Shown here piece by piece: positions 16,434-23,678 of a stretch of DNA of 45,634 nucleotides. The DNA is from a virus, in IMG/VR virus record IMGVR_UViG_3300043410_001254, positions 1 through 45,634 of that record. One strand, written 5' to 3'. The first letter of the stretch is position 1, and each line of letters opens with the position of its first letter. Position numbers and translations under genes: made by a program. The notes under the pieces were generated by a model. It saw only the letters and a list, made by a program, of their open reading frames with translations. It was not told the origin of the DNA and made no database searches.

Positions 16434-16644
16434 AGAAGACGTTATCACCATCGATGGTGAAATTGTAGAGGTTCTACCTAACACAATGTTCAGAGTGAAA
16501 TTACCTAACTTTGAAAAGCCTATATTAGCCACAATCTCTGGCAAAATGCGAAAGAACAACATTAAAGTTCTCGCAGGCGATACAGTCGAAATAGAAATGT
16601 CACCGTACGATATGAATCGCGGTCGCATCTCTCGTCGTAGATAA
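16426..16644 (+). CDS. infA: Translation initiation factor IF-1
   Basis: 72 residues, the exact usual length of bacterial IF-1, a single OB-fold. Near-universal motifs are present: MAKED at the start, [41 protein letters not shown]-1 binds the ribosomal A site, helps IF-2 and IF-3, and influences start selection, including on mRNAs without leaders. A phage copy is rare. Its own ATG has only a weak upstream purine stretch (AAAGAAA), and a 7-codon frame with a good GAGGA site overlaps its start, so coupling is likely. It lies downstream of the AbrB-like gene's early-type promoter and is followed by a hairpin at 16658. Confidence 0.95.
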   Translation: MAKEDVITIDGEIVEVLPNTMFRVKLPNFEKPILATISGKMRKNNIKVLAGDTVEIEMSPYDMNRGRISRRR

Positions 16645-16657
16645 TATACGCATATTT

Positions 16658-16687
16658 AATAACGGTCACCCAATGGTGACTGTTATT
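16658..16687 (+). terminator. Long hairpin after infA
   Basis: AATAAC-G-GTCACC, loop caat, GGTGAC-T-GTTATT: a 13-pair stem with one G-T pair, shortly after the infA stop. The T run is inside the stem, so termination is likely but not certain. Confidence 0.7.
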
Positions 16688-16704
16688 GCTTGTCCGCTAT
16701 CCAC

Positions 16705-16712
16705 GATAAATA
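16705..16712 (+). promoter_or_regulatory. T4-like late promoter
   Basis: GATAAATAATAC, 18 bases before the ATG at 16731, with AAGGA as ribosome-binding site between them. Confidence 0.8.
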
Positions 16713-16730
16713 ATACATCAAGGACATCCT

Positions 16731-17291
16731 ATGAAAATAAATGACATTATGAATGAAGGTCGCTGGGACCGCCGTGACGCATATCAGCGTGATTATGACA
16801 GTAGCGTAAGTGGCTTTGGTCGTGGTCACCGTGACATGGACGATGAGGCAAACTTACTGTATATCTATCGTGATGGTAGAGTAATGCAACGCATGGTAGG
16901 CAACCACGAAGAGCGACAGGCACGTAGGGAAGGTTATCGTGATACACCAGAGCAAGCACTAAAACTACACAATATCATTCGTAGTAAGTTCGACCCTAAG
17001 AAGTGGGTACAGAAACAAGGCGAGAAGTGGGTACAAGTACACCCATTCGGTAAGCCAGAACTAGAAGAAGCCGAAGTTGATATGGAAGAGCCACAACAGG
17101 AAGCACCAGCAATCAGATATGGTATGCCTGGCTTCGATGACCGTGAGCAACCCGTACAAGAGACTATCGTAAAGAAGGGTGATGAGTACGAGGTTCAATC
17201 TAAGAGTGGTAAGAACCTAGGCCGTAGCGATACCAAAGCTGGCGCAGTTAAACGCCTAGGCCAAGTCGAGTGGTTTAAGAAGCACAAGTGA
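16731..17291 (+). CDS. Leader-bearing putative internal virion protein
   Basis: 186 residues starting with MKINDIMNEG, the shared leader. The body is very hydrophilic and charged: Arg/Asp-rich (RWDRRDAYQRDYD), a middle domain with a Lys/Trp stretch (KKWVQKQGEKWVQVHPFG), an acidic linker, and a basic end (SGKNLGRSDTKAGAVKRLG). No catalytic motif seen. By analogy with T4 internal proteins, it may be packed with the DNA and injected; this is inference from the leader. Confidence 0.75.
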   Translation: MKINDIMNEGRWDRRDAYQRDYDSSVSGFGRGHRDMDDEANLLYIYRDGRVMQRMVGNHEERQARREGYRDTPEQALKLHNIIRSKFDPKKWVQKQGEKWVQVHPFGKPELEEAEVDMEEPQQEAPAIRYGMPGFDDREQPVQETIVKKGDEYEVQSKSGKNLGRSDTKAGAVKRLGQVEWFKKHK

Positions 17292-17292
17292 T

Positions 17293-18153
17293 ATGAAAAT
17301 AAATGAAATATTAACAGAGGGCAGTGATGAGCGTAAACAGGCGGCTCTATGGGCACAAATCACTAAGCACGAACAGGCGGCTAAGAAATCTAAAGACCTA
17401 AAGCAACAACATCACTTAAAGATGGCTGACCAATTGCGTAGTCAGTTGAAGACTAACGATGATATCGAAGAAGGTTGGAAAGATACTGCTACATTACTTG
17501 GCGCACCAGTCGTTGCTGGAGCATTAGCAGTTGGCGCTCAGCACATCGATGACCAGAAGCCTCATGTCCAGGTAGGCGGACAAAATGCGATGATTGTTCA
17601 ATATGATTCTAGTCGTATTCCTGACAATGCTATGATGCTTAAAGGCGCTGATGGTAAGATGTATCGAGTATGGCAACAATCAGGCAAGGGCATGAACAAA
17701 ATGACGTTAGCATCACCAGCTCACCCTCTAAAAGAATTTGCCTCGGATGATGGCGATGACCGCCCTAAGTTTATTCCTTGGGTAGACTTTATCGAAGGTG
17801 TCAAGGGTATCGTAGGTAAGGAATTTGAATGTGTAGAGAACGTTGTTAAGTCTACAATCAAAGCCCGTTTTGTCCCACATGATCCAATGGAGTTTGGACC
17901 AACAATGCTTTACTCATACTATGAGACTAGAGCAGGCGGCCGTAATAAGGGCGCTGTGAGTACACGTGGTAGTATTCAAGTTGGTAATTATTATCCAAAC
18001 ACATCTGGTTTAGGTGACAGAAATTTCATAACTGGCTTCAATTTATTGAAGGGTCACCCGTTCGAACGTCACTTTGATTTGACACCTGAAAACATCAGTA
18101 AGATTGCCTCAATCATCTTGGGTAATACTAAGGGTGCTTACAAGATGCCTTAA
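17293..18153 (+). CDS. Leader-bearing putative internal virion protein with EEGWKD segment
   Basis: 286 residues starting with MKINEILTEG, a perfect match to the shared leader. A basic helix follows, then I58-EEGWKDTATLLG and a hydrophobic stretch that repeats the segment in the GH19 protein at 10487. The C-terminal ~130 residues form a separate domain (FIPWVDFIEGVKGIVGKEF, GSIQVGNYYPNTSG). It follows the previous gene by one base and is closed by a strong terminator at 18171. Function unknown; possibly processed at the LTE and IEE sites by a head protease. Confidence 0.75.
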   Translation: MKINEILTEGSDERKQAALWAQITKHEQAAKKSKDLKQQHHLKMADQLRSQLKTNDDIEEGWKDTATLLGAPVVAGALAVGAQHIDDQKPHVQVGGQNAMIVQYDSSRIPDNAMMLKGADGKMYRVWQQSGKGMNKMTLASPAHPLKEFASDDGDDRPKFIPWVDFIEGVKGIVGKEFECVENVVKSTIKARFVPHDPMEFGPTMLYSYYETRAGGRNKGAVSTRGSIQVGNYYPNTSGLGDRNFITGFNLLKGHPFERHFDLTPENISKIASIILGNTKGAYKMP

Positions 18154-18170
18154 TAGGTATCTCAATATAG

Positions 18171-18196
18171 AAAAAGGCTCCCTGAGGAGCCTTTTT
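18171..18196. terminator. Bidirectional Rho-independent terminator
   Basis: A-run, GGCTCC stem, CTGA loop, GGAGCC, then five T. It separates the late plus-strand block from the convergent minus-strand early genes. Confidence 0.9.
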
Positions 18197-18437
18197 ACTT
18201 TCTAACACGATGATACTTTGATTTGGGTTTTTGATTAAACTCGCTATCAACATAGTACTGAATCAGTCTACGTTGTATCATGGTAATCAGGTCACCCTGC
18301 TCGTCATCTATGATGAATCGAACAGGGCAATCTTTCCATGTACGATTCGCATTGAACTCTGCGAACCACCGACGATGCTCTACATTGTAAGCATCAAACT
18401 TGACCCATGGTCTGCCGTGGTAGGCAAGTAAACTCAT
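18195..18437 (-). CDS. Small unknown protein (80 aa)
   Basis: 80 residues with an aromatic N-terminal half (HGRPWVKFDAYNVEHRRWF) and a basic C-terminus (KPKSKYHRVRK). No motif recognised. The ATG lies two bases after the stop of the upstream gene, in the same early operon. Confidence 0.65.
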   Translation of the reverse strand: MSLLAYHGRPWVKFDAYNVEHRRWFAEFNANRTWKDCPVRFIIDDEQGDLITMIQRRLIQYYVDSEFNQKPKSKYHRVRK

Positions 18438-18439
18438 GC

Positions 18440-18886
18440 TTACTCGGCTACCGTTTCTGCGGCCAAAGCGGCTGCTACGATTTGCTCAGCGGTAACATTC
18501 TTTTTAGCACGAGACTTGATTGAGTCGAGGCTGATATCTTTAGCCTTGACTTTAGGTGCTTTAGGAGTCTTAGGAGTGCGAGGAGCTTTTGGTGATTTAG
18601 AACCAAGTGTCTCGCTAATTAATGCTTGGTCAGCGGCGGACTGAAAGTCGGCATGAGCGGCCAAGAACTTACAGGCGTCTTCTTTAGACATTGGTGATGG
18701 CAACTCTACGAAGTCTACACGCTGTGGTGCTAGACATTGTTCGGAAGGTTTGTGCCAAATCTTCTTGGGATTATTCAACATTTTGACCAAACGAATTAGG
18801 TCAGTGCCGAAACGAACTTTCTCAACAGTAACAGAACCGGCAGAGTGTTTAGTTAGGCCGGCAACGGTGAAGAGCTTTGAAGTCAT
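18440..18886 (-). CDS. Unknown early protein with Pro/Lys-rich linker
   Basis: 148 residues. The first ~90 form a small domain (TSKLFTVAGLTKHSAG..., VRFGTDLIRLVKML) with a VELPSPMSKEDACKFL helix; then a KSPKAPRTPKTPKAPKVKAK linker that resembles DNA-binding tails; then a short Ala-rich helix. Preceded by AAAGGAAAACTT and a long leader (~80 bases) with a conserved hairpin, behind a strong host-type promoter. Expected to be expressed early. Function unknown. Confidence 0.75.
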   Translation of the reverse strand: MTSKLFTVAGLTKHSAGSVTVEKVRFGTDLIRLVKMLNNPKKIWHKPSEQCLAPQRVDFVELPSPMSKEDACKFLAAHADFQSAADQALISETLGSKSPKAPRTPKTPKAPKVKAKDISLDSIKSRAKKNVTAEQIVAAALAAETVAE

Positions 18887-18923
18887 AAGTTTTCCTTTAA
18901 GAAAAATACCCGGGGATTTGATA

Positions 18924-18954
18924 GTTGAGGTGAAGCCGGGACATTCAACTCAAC
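18924..18954 (-). promoter_or_regulatory. Leader hairpin shared with the DUF262-HNH gene
   Basis: Plus-strand arms GTTGAGGTGAA (18924-18934) and TTCAACTCAAC (18944-18954). In the mRNA this gives a 6+4 pair stem with one internal mismatch. Nearly the same arms occur at 20787-20812. Confidence 0.55.
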
Positions 18955-18964
18955 TTGTTTATCT

Positions 18965-18993
18965 ATTGTAACAGGAATGGCAGTCATTGTCAA
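18965..18993 (-). promoter_or_regulatory. Sigma70-type early promoter
   Basis: TTGACA (18993-18988), 17-base spacer ending CCTGT, TACAAT (18970-18965). Confidence 0.85.
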
Positions 18994-19018
18994 CCGTTTT
19001 CTGCTACGAGGTGATCCA

Positions 19019-19198
19019 TTATTTCAGTTTAGTTGCTTTCATCATAAAGACTTGATGGGCGAACATTTCCGTTCCGTTGAGTTTGGATCGTTGTCCGCCA
19101 CGGTTACTTACTGATCCTTTAATGTTGGGCCAGGTACGCTCAGATTTGCGTGGGGCTTTGTATTCACACATGGTGATTTTAACAGCGGTAGTAGTCAT
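19019..19198 (-). CDS. Small basic protein (59 aa)
   Basis: 59 residues, rich in Lys, Arg and Thr (MTTTAVKITMCEYKAPRKSE, then SVSNRGGQRSKLNGTEM). AAAGGAACTGAA precedes the ATG and a strong early promoter lies at 19234-19262. No known domain; small basic early proteins in phages often bind host enzymes or nucleic acids. Confidence 0.75.
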   Translation of the reverse strand: MTTTAVKITMCEYKAPRKSERTWPNIKGSVSNRGGQRSKLNGTEMFAHQVFMMKATKLK

Positions 19199-19233
19199 TT
19201 CAGTTCCTTTGCTTTATCAGTTTCAATACAAGT

Positions 19234-19262
19234 ATTGTAGCAGGTATTCCATTTATTGTCAA
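19234..19262 (-). promoter_or_regulatory. Early promoter with 14-bp palindrome
   Basis: TTGACA (19262-19257), 17-base spacer, TACAAT (19239-19234). The -10 element runs into CAATACTTGTATTG, a palindrome also found at the promoters at 23952 and 25295. Confidence 0.85.
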
Positions 19263-19277
19263 ATTTTGGGCAATAAA

Positions 19278-19297
19278 AAGCCACCCGAAGGTGGCTT
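19278..19297 (-). terminator. Terminator of the DUF262-HNH gene
   Basis: Minus-strand stem AAGCCACC/GGTGGCTT with a TTCG loop, then TTTTTATTG. It sits between the stop at 19316 and the promoter of the next gene. Confidence 0.85.
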
Positions 19298-19315
19298 AAA
19301 AGTAGTACTTATGGT

Positions 19316-20728
19316 TTAAGCCATAACTTTATTACTTTTGTTTCTGTTATAGCTTTTGAGAACCATTTTCAGATTGTGCTTTTCAGTGATACCACCGGCA
19401 TCAATTCCCAACTCATGGGGAATCGTATGGTCACATTCCATGTCCTCAAACGCGGCCTCTACGCCAGTAGCCGCACACTTACCTTCTTGTTCTCGGTACA
19501 GTTGTTCACGCATTTTCAATGATGCTGTGCGGATAGGGTCTTTAATTTTGAAGTATTCTTTTAGGTCAAGTTTACTCAAAATCATTTGGACTGGGAACAT
19601 GAGTGTGGCATAATCATAACGATACTCGTTCAAGTTCTTAGAAAACTTCTCACCAATCGTTTGATTGCCGTCGTAGTTACGTGAGTCAAAGCCATTCCAT
19701 ACGAATTGCTTTGAGTAGTTGTCAATGATATCATCATAGATAGCACGAACTGCTACATAGAAGTCATAGTCGGTATGACCTGTATCTGTCCTGAAGGAGA
19801 TAGTATTGCCATATTCGTTTAGCATATGATAGCGCAAACGCACAAACAAGTTAGCTTCCTTCACTGGCATTTTAGATACGCCAGGGAAGTGACGGTTACG
19901 ACACTTTGCCATCTTTTCGATGAATGTCAAGATACCATGAACGTGAGTTGCCGCCTTATCTACGATAGCTTCACTTGGGTTAGAATCGTATAGGTGATCC
20001 AAGTGACCGTGGTCAGTAGTGACTACATTACCTTGTCCATTGATGTAGTACAGGAACAAACGAGCGACCCATTCTTCTTGAGCCAAACCATTGTTGTTAA
20101 AGCCAACATATGAATAGTTGAACTTGACAGCACTCTTGCCTACTTTAACTTCATACTTGAACAGATTATGGCAGTTTTCATCAAAACCATCAACCTCACG
20201 AACTGTACAGCGAATTGCGTTTGCTAACGGTGTGTCGCCAGCCGCGTTTCGATTCTCTTGTTCGTTTACTTGGGTAGATTTATTCAAATCACGGAAAATC
20301 TTTGCCTTCTGACGGCCTGAAAGATTTTCATAGATACACATTGGAATCTCAATATCATAGAACTCTTCCTGTTCTGCTTTAGAGAAGTCCTTGAAATATT
20401 TGTATTTGCCTTTGCTGACCTCAATTTTGAACTGATTGTCAACGAAGCCTAGAATAGCACGTTTGCGGTGACCACCGTCAATACTTTCATACTCATAAGC
20501 GAATTCATAATCACCACCGTCATTTGCGGGAAGATGATTTAGTGTGATTTGTCCGGTGCTTTGACCGCCGTCATGTAGCATTGATTCGACAATCTCAATG
20601 TATTTTTTATTGTCACCTCGAGAGAGGCCACGAGCCAGTCGCTGATGTACTGGGTTGGTGTCGATTTTAGATTGACTGTTTACGAGAGTGCGAACGGTCC
20701 ATGGGAGGTAGCTATACTTTTTAGCCAT
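19316..20728 (-). CDS. DUF262/ParB-like protein with C-terminal HNH nuclease
   Basis: 470 residues. The N-terminal part (~20-240) has the DUF262 layout: ESIDGGHRKRAIL in place of the DGQQR loop, and RDLNKSTQVNEQENRNA. The C-terminal ~70 residues are an HNH nuclease: CAATGVEAAF, MECDHTIPHELGI and HNLKMVLKSYNRNK. DUF262-HNH fusions include GmrS/GmrD-type enzymes that cut modified DNA. In a phage it could degrade host DNA, exclude rivals, or help DNA traffic. A ~120-base leader with a hairpin and a strong early promoter precede it; AAAGGAAATC is the ribosome-binding site. Confidence 0.85.
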   Translation of the reverse strand: MAKKYSYLPWTVRTLVNSQSKIDTNPVHQRLARGLSRGDNKKYIEIVESMLHDGGQSTGQITLNHLPANDGGDYEFAYEYESIDGGHRKRAILGFVDNQFKIEVSKGKYKYFKDFSKAEQEEFYDIEIPMCIYENLSGRQKAKIFRDLNKSTQVNEQENRNAAGDTPLANAIRCTVREVDGFDENCHNLFKYEVKVGKSAVKFNYSYVGFNNNGLAQEEWVARLFLYYINGQGNVVTTDHGHLDHLYDSNPSEAIVDKAATHVHGILTFIEKMAKCRNRHFPGVSKMPVKEANLFVRLRYHMLNEYGNTISFRTDTGHTDYDFYVAVRAIYDDIIDNYSKQFVWNGFDSRNYDGNQTIGEKFSKNLNEYRYDYATLMFPVQMILSKLDLKEYFKIKDPIRTASLKMREQLYREQEGKCAATGVEAAFEDMECDHTIPHELGIDAGGITEKHNLKMVLKSYNRNKSNKVMA

Positions 20729-20786
20729 TTTGATTTCCTTTGTAAAATATTAAATCACGCTGATAACCCTGTGTCATCAGAATGAT

Positions 20787-20812
20787 GTTGAGATGAACTT
20801 CACTTCAACTCA
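20787..20812 (-). promoter_or_regulatory. Leader hairpin shared with the 18440 gene
   Basis: Plus-strand arms GTTGAGATGAA (20787-20797) and TTCAACTCA (20804-20812). The mRNA folds into UGAG-u-UGAA ... UUCA-u-CUCA, the same shape as at 18924-18954. Confidence 0.55.
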
Positions 20813-20849
20813 GCCAGAGAGGGGTGTATTTTCTCTAGCTGATGGATGT

Positions 20850-20878
20850 ATTGTACAAGGATTTTTCTTTAATGTCAA
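20850..20878 (-). promoter_or_regulatory. Sigma70-type early promoter
   Basis: TTGACA (20878-20873), 17-base spacer, TACAAT (20855-20850). It lies about 120 bases before the DUF262-HNH ATG, giving an unusually long leader for this genome. Confidence 0.85.
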
Positions 20879-20901
20879 CTATTCCGTCAACCAAAATTAT
20901 T

Positions 20902-21993
20902 TTATTTGTCAAAAGAGAACAAACTAGGATTACCGAACGGATTGTAACCCTTACCAGTGACTACATTCCCGAACAAACCGTTGATGTTGTTGATCCATGC
21001 CGCCTTACTGTGCTTAGCTTTAGTAGCCTCAGAGATAGCAACACGGTCAGCATAAGTTAATGAGTTGAATGTGTTTACCGCATTGATAACATCTTGCTTA
21101 GTAGAAGATTTCTTCAATTTAGTCACGTGTGATGGACTAGCCGCAATCGCCTCACTTGCGTGTTTGTTGGAGCTATCGGTTAGTAGAATCGTTGGTACAC
21201 CGTGACTCAATGATTCTAATGCTGTGATGCCCCATGATTCGAGCGCCCAGGTTGACGCAAAACTACCAGACTGTGCTACATACTTCATGTTCTCACTATG
21301 CGCTAACCCGTACTGAGTATGCTGTGGTGGTTGCCAGTTTGCGTTCTTCTCTACATAATCGTTGTGTTCGTCCGACTTATATTTCTGTGGCTTACTTGTT
21401 AGTACAAGTGATGACAAGTCACTACCTTCTAGTTTCTTGTGGATCCAGAAAGGATCTTTAGATGCAATGTTTCTACCGATAGTAGATAGGTTATATAAGA
21501 CTTCTTCGTTCGGTGCCGCATTCTCGTCAGCAAACGCAGGATTAACAAATCCCTGAATGTTCTTTAGTGAACGATTGTGTAGTCGAAGACAGTTTTCATC
21601 ATAGAAGTCTAGTTGATTCTGACTGACAAAGTAAAGTTCAACACCTGCGTCCATCATCTTTAGTAGGCCTTCGCAAGTTCCCTGTAGCATCATCGTGCGT
21701 TCCAATGGCTCATGGTGAATATGGATAAGTTTGATGCCATACTTTAGTAGACCATTAGAGAGTGAGGTGTTAGCGGCGTTTGTTAAGATAACATCGGGTT
21801 GATGTTCTTCTACCCAGTCACGGATAATTGTGCTGGCGTCTTTAGATAGGCGCTCGTCTTTGGGGATAGGTACTGGTATGATGCCAGGAATGTTTTGATA
21901 CAGGAGTTGTTGGAAGCGTTCAATACCCCCGAGAACGACACTACTATCTAGGGTGTGGCCACGTAGACTTACATACGGTAATAGAATTTTCAT
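20902..21993 (-). CDS. Glycosyltransferase, GT4-like (GT-B fold)
   Basis: 363 residues. The N-terminus has VVLGGIERFQQLL, the donor-side GG-E-R motif of GT4 enzymes, and the C-terminal half has STWALESWGITALESLSHGVPTI (in parts: ESWGITALESLSHGVPTIL), the usual nucleotide-sugar site. It should transfer a sugar from a nucleotide donor. Phage targets include modified bases in viral DNA, cell-surface glycans and virion proteins; no base-modifying partner is seen here. There is no Shine-Dalgarno sequence, and the promoter puts the mRNA start at the ATG. Confidence 0.85.
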   Translation of the reverse strand: MKILLPYVSLRGHTLDSSVVLGGIERFQQLLYQNIPGIIPVPIPKDERLSKDASTIIRDWVEEHQPDVILTNAANTSLSNGLLKYGIKLIHIHHEPLERTMMLQGTCEGLLKMMDAGVELYFVSQNQLDFYDENCLRLHNRSLKNIQGFVNPAFADENAAPNEEVLYNLSTIGRNIASKDPFWIHKKLEGSDLSSLVLTSKPQKYKSDEHNDYVEKNANWQPPQHTQYGLAHSENMKYVAQSGSFASTWALESWGITALESLSHGVPTILLTDSSNKHASEAIAASPSHVTKLKKSSTKQDVINAVNTFNSLTYADRVAISEATKAKHSKAAWINNINGLFGNVVTGKGYNPFGNPSLFSFDK

Positions 21994-21998
21994 AAATA
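21991..21998 (+). promoter_or_regulatory. Late promoter for the 22045 gene
   Basis: Plus-strand CATAAATACTATT. Its first three bases are the complement of the glycosyltransferase start codon, so it overlaps the divergent gene and its early promoter. Confidence 0.65.
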
Positions 21999-22000
21999 CT

Positions 22001-22028
22001 ATTATATCATTACTACTCGTAATGTCAA
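22001..22028 (-). promoter_or_regulatory. Sigma70-type promoter of the glycosyltransferase, leaderless
   Basis: TTGACA (22028-22023), 16-base spacer, TATAAT (22006-22001), seven bases to the ATG (21993). Both elements are perfect matches to consensus. Confidence 0.85.
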
Positions 22029-22044
22029 CTGTTTTGGAAATAAA

Positions 22045-23199
22045 ATGAATATTAATGAAGTAACTAGATCCAATCTAAGAGCACTATCTAGAGGACCTGA
22101 AATTGACAGTCACCACGATGAACTTTCTCCTGAACGTGATGATATCAGAACGAGAACTCAATACGCCGGCACTAGAGGTTCTGGAGCTACTGGTTATTCT
22201 GATTTATCAGACAAAGATTTATATAACAATCATCCTAGATACCCATCACACAGAGGTATAACAGGTGACTTTAAGAATTTCGCTGAGAAATTTTTTGATG
22301 AGGCAAAAACTAGAGGATATAAACCAGAGGTAGTCGTAGATAACTATGGATATAATCTTATAGTAAGAACAAACAATGGCGTCATGGTTTCTATTGCTGG
22401 CAATGCCGGCTCTAGCTTACCTAAGAAGTTTAGAGCATACTTATCTAAAACAGACAACAAAGAATTGAATAAGAAAAAAGAAGAATTATATGCGACACTA
22501 AGAGAAGTGTATGGTCTACCAGATAACGCCTTCACACAAAACGGCAGAGAATATTTTATGGACACTGGCAAGCCTTCATTGACACTTACCGGGAGTAACG
22601 CAAAAGAAAAATTAGATAGCTTCTTTAAGTTACTGCCCCACATTGAGAATATGGGTAAAGTGGCATATAGAGCGGCTGGCGGATCATCCAAAGAACTAGT
22701 TAGTAGAGTTAGCACACCAGCTAGATACTATATAGGCGCCGCCTCATTGATTTTCATCGCTACTCGATTTGGTCTACCGCATTTAATGCCAAGAGGCGAC
22801 GGTGATTCTGGCACATTCGATATCAAAAATGAATTCATCACTGTCGGCATCACTGATGCTGGTTATGCTGATTACGAAGCTGGTCGACCACCGTACTACG
22901 AACACGCCGTTCCAGTAAATGTCATTAAGAAGGCTGCTATTGAAATGGTTAAAGAAAACAAGAGTGGCAAATTAATGGATGAAGAATTGATTATGAAAAT
23001 CGCAACCATGATTAAAAGAAATCTATTGATTGTGCGTACTGGTCACGCAGAAAGTGCTGAGATGGACAAAACACACCAGCAGACTATGCCAGAACCATGG
23101 GACCCGTTGACGGGTGACCCACTAAAGAGATTCACTGACCTAAGTATTAAAGTTCATCCAATTGGCGGCGGCAAAAGACTTCGTGAATCATCAAAGTAA
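22045..23199 (+). CDS. Leader-bearing protein of unknown function
   Basis: 384 residues starting with MNINEVTRSN, close to the shared leader. A hydrophilic N-terminal part (~1-70) is followed by an alpha/beta region (YKPEVVVDNYGYNLIVRTN), a hydrophobic helix near 230-245 (YIGAASLIFIATRFGLP) and a charged C-terminus. Late promoter at 21991-21998 and GGAAATAAA before the ATG. It is probably a virion protein expressed late; no domain recognised. Confidence 0.75.
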   Translation: MNINEVTRSNLRALSRGPEIDSHHDELSPERDDIRTRTQYAGTRGSGATGYSDLSDKDLYNNHPRYPSHRGITGDFKNFAEKFFDEAKTRGYKPEVVVDNYGYNLIVRTNNGVMVSIAGNAGSSLPKKFRAYLSKTDNKELNKKKEELYATLREVYGLPDNAFTQNGREYFMDTGKPSLTLTGSNAKEKLDSFFKLLPHIENMGKVAYRAAGGSSKELVSRVSTPARYYIGAASLIFIATRFGLPHLMPRGDGDSGTFDIKNEFITVGITDAGYADYEAGRPPYYEHAVPVNVIKKAAIEMVKENKSGKLMDEELIMKIATMIKRNLLIVRTGHAESAEMDKTHQQTMPEPWDPLTGDPLKRFTDLSIKVHPIGGGKRLRESSK

Positions 23200-23200
23200 A

Positions 23201-23221
23201 AAAGGAGCCAGTGGCTCCTTT
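23201..23221. terminator. Bidirectional terminator hairpin
   Basis: AAAGGAGCC-agt-GGCTCCTTT directly after the stop at 23199. It also overlaps the end of the convergent gene at 23220. Confidence 0.85.
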
Positions 23222-23390
23222 ATTCTTTACTACGAGCCTCATCAGCCGCTACCTGTAGTTCAAAGTTGACCTCGTCAATATCAAACTCGGGTTCATCTAC
23301 AACGATATACTGAACCGGTGATACTCCCAAGTCAGCAATATTCCCTGTCTCTAATTCCAGGCCAGTGACCAAATCTTTAATGCGTCCCAT
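23220..23390 (-). CDS. Small acidic protein (56 aa)
   Basis: 56 residues, acidic in the second half (VDEPEFDIDEVNFELQVAAD). Its ATG follows the upstream stop with no gap (TAA-ATG), and GGAGAATAA serves as ribosome-binding site. Function unknown. Confidence 0.7.
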   Translation of the reverse strand: MGRIKDLVTGLELETGNIADLGVSPVQYIVVDEPEFDIDEVNFELQVAADEARSKE

Positions 23391-23669
23391 TTATTCTCCT
23401 AGAGTAGTTAGCATTGCGGCAGGTACTTTCCAGCGTCCGGTGGCGGTACTTACCGTAGCGAATTTCAGTGCCATCTTTTCAACACGACCAGTCACAACTT
23501 GACCGGTGCGTGAGTTTGTGAATTTTACATTAGTACCCACTACCAGTGAGCGGCGATTAGTTTGCGTGATTTGACTCCGAGCGAACCTGATAGCATCCGC
23601 AATCTTGTTCAATTCGTCATTAGTGAGATTACCAGCAACGATTTCACGGGTGATAGTAGCAACAGACAT
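23391..23669 (-). CDS. Small KOW/SH3-like domain protein
   Basis: 92 residues: a helical N-terminus (LTNDELNKIADAIRFARSQI) and a beta-barrel-like C-terminus (LVVGTNVKFTNSRTGQVVTG, then RVEKMALKFATV). The pattern is that of small conserved proteins common in T4-like viruses, with a likely nucleic-acid-binding SH3/KOW fold. AAGGAGACCTA before the ATG. Early operon. Confidence 0.75.
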   Translation of the reverse strand: MSVATITREIVAGNLTNDELNKIADAIRFARSQITQTNRRSLVVGTNVKFTNSRTGQVVTGRVEKMALKFATVSTATGRWKVPAAMLTTLGE

Positions 23670-23678
23670 TAGGTCTCC

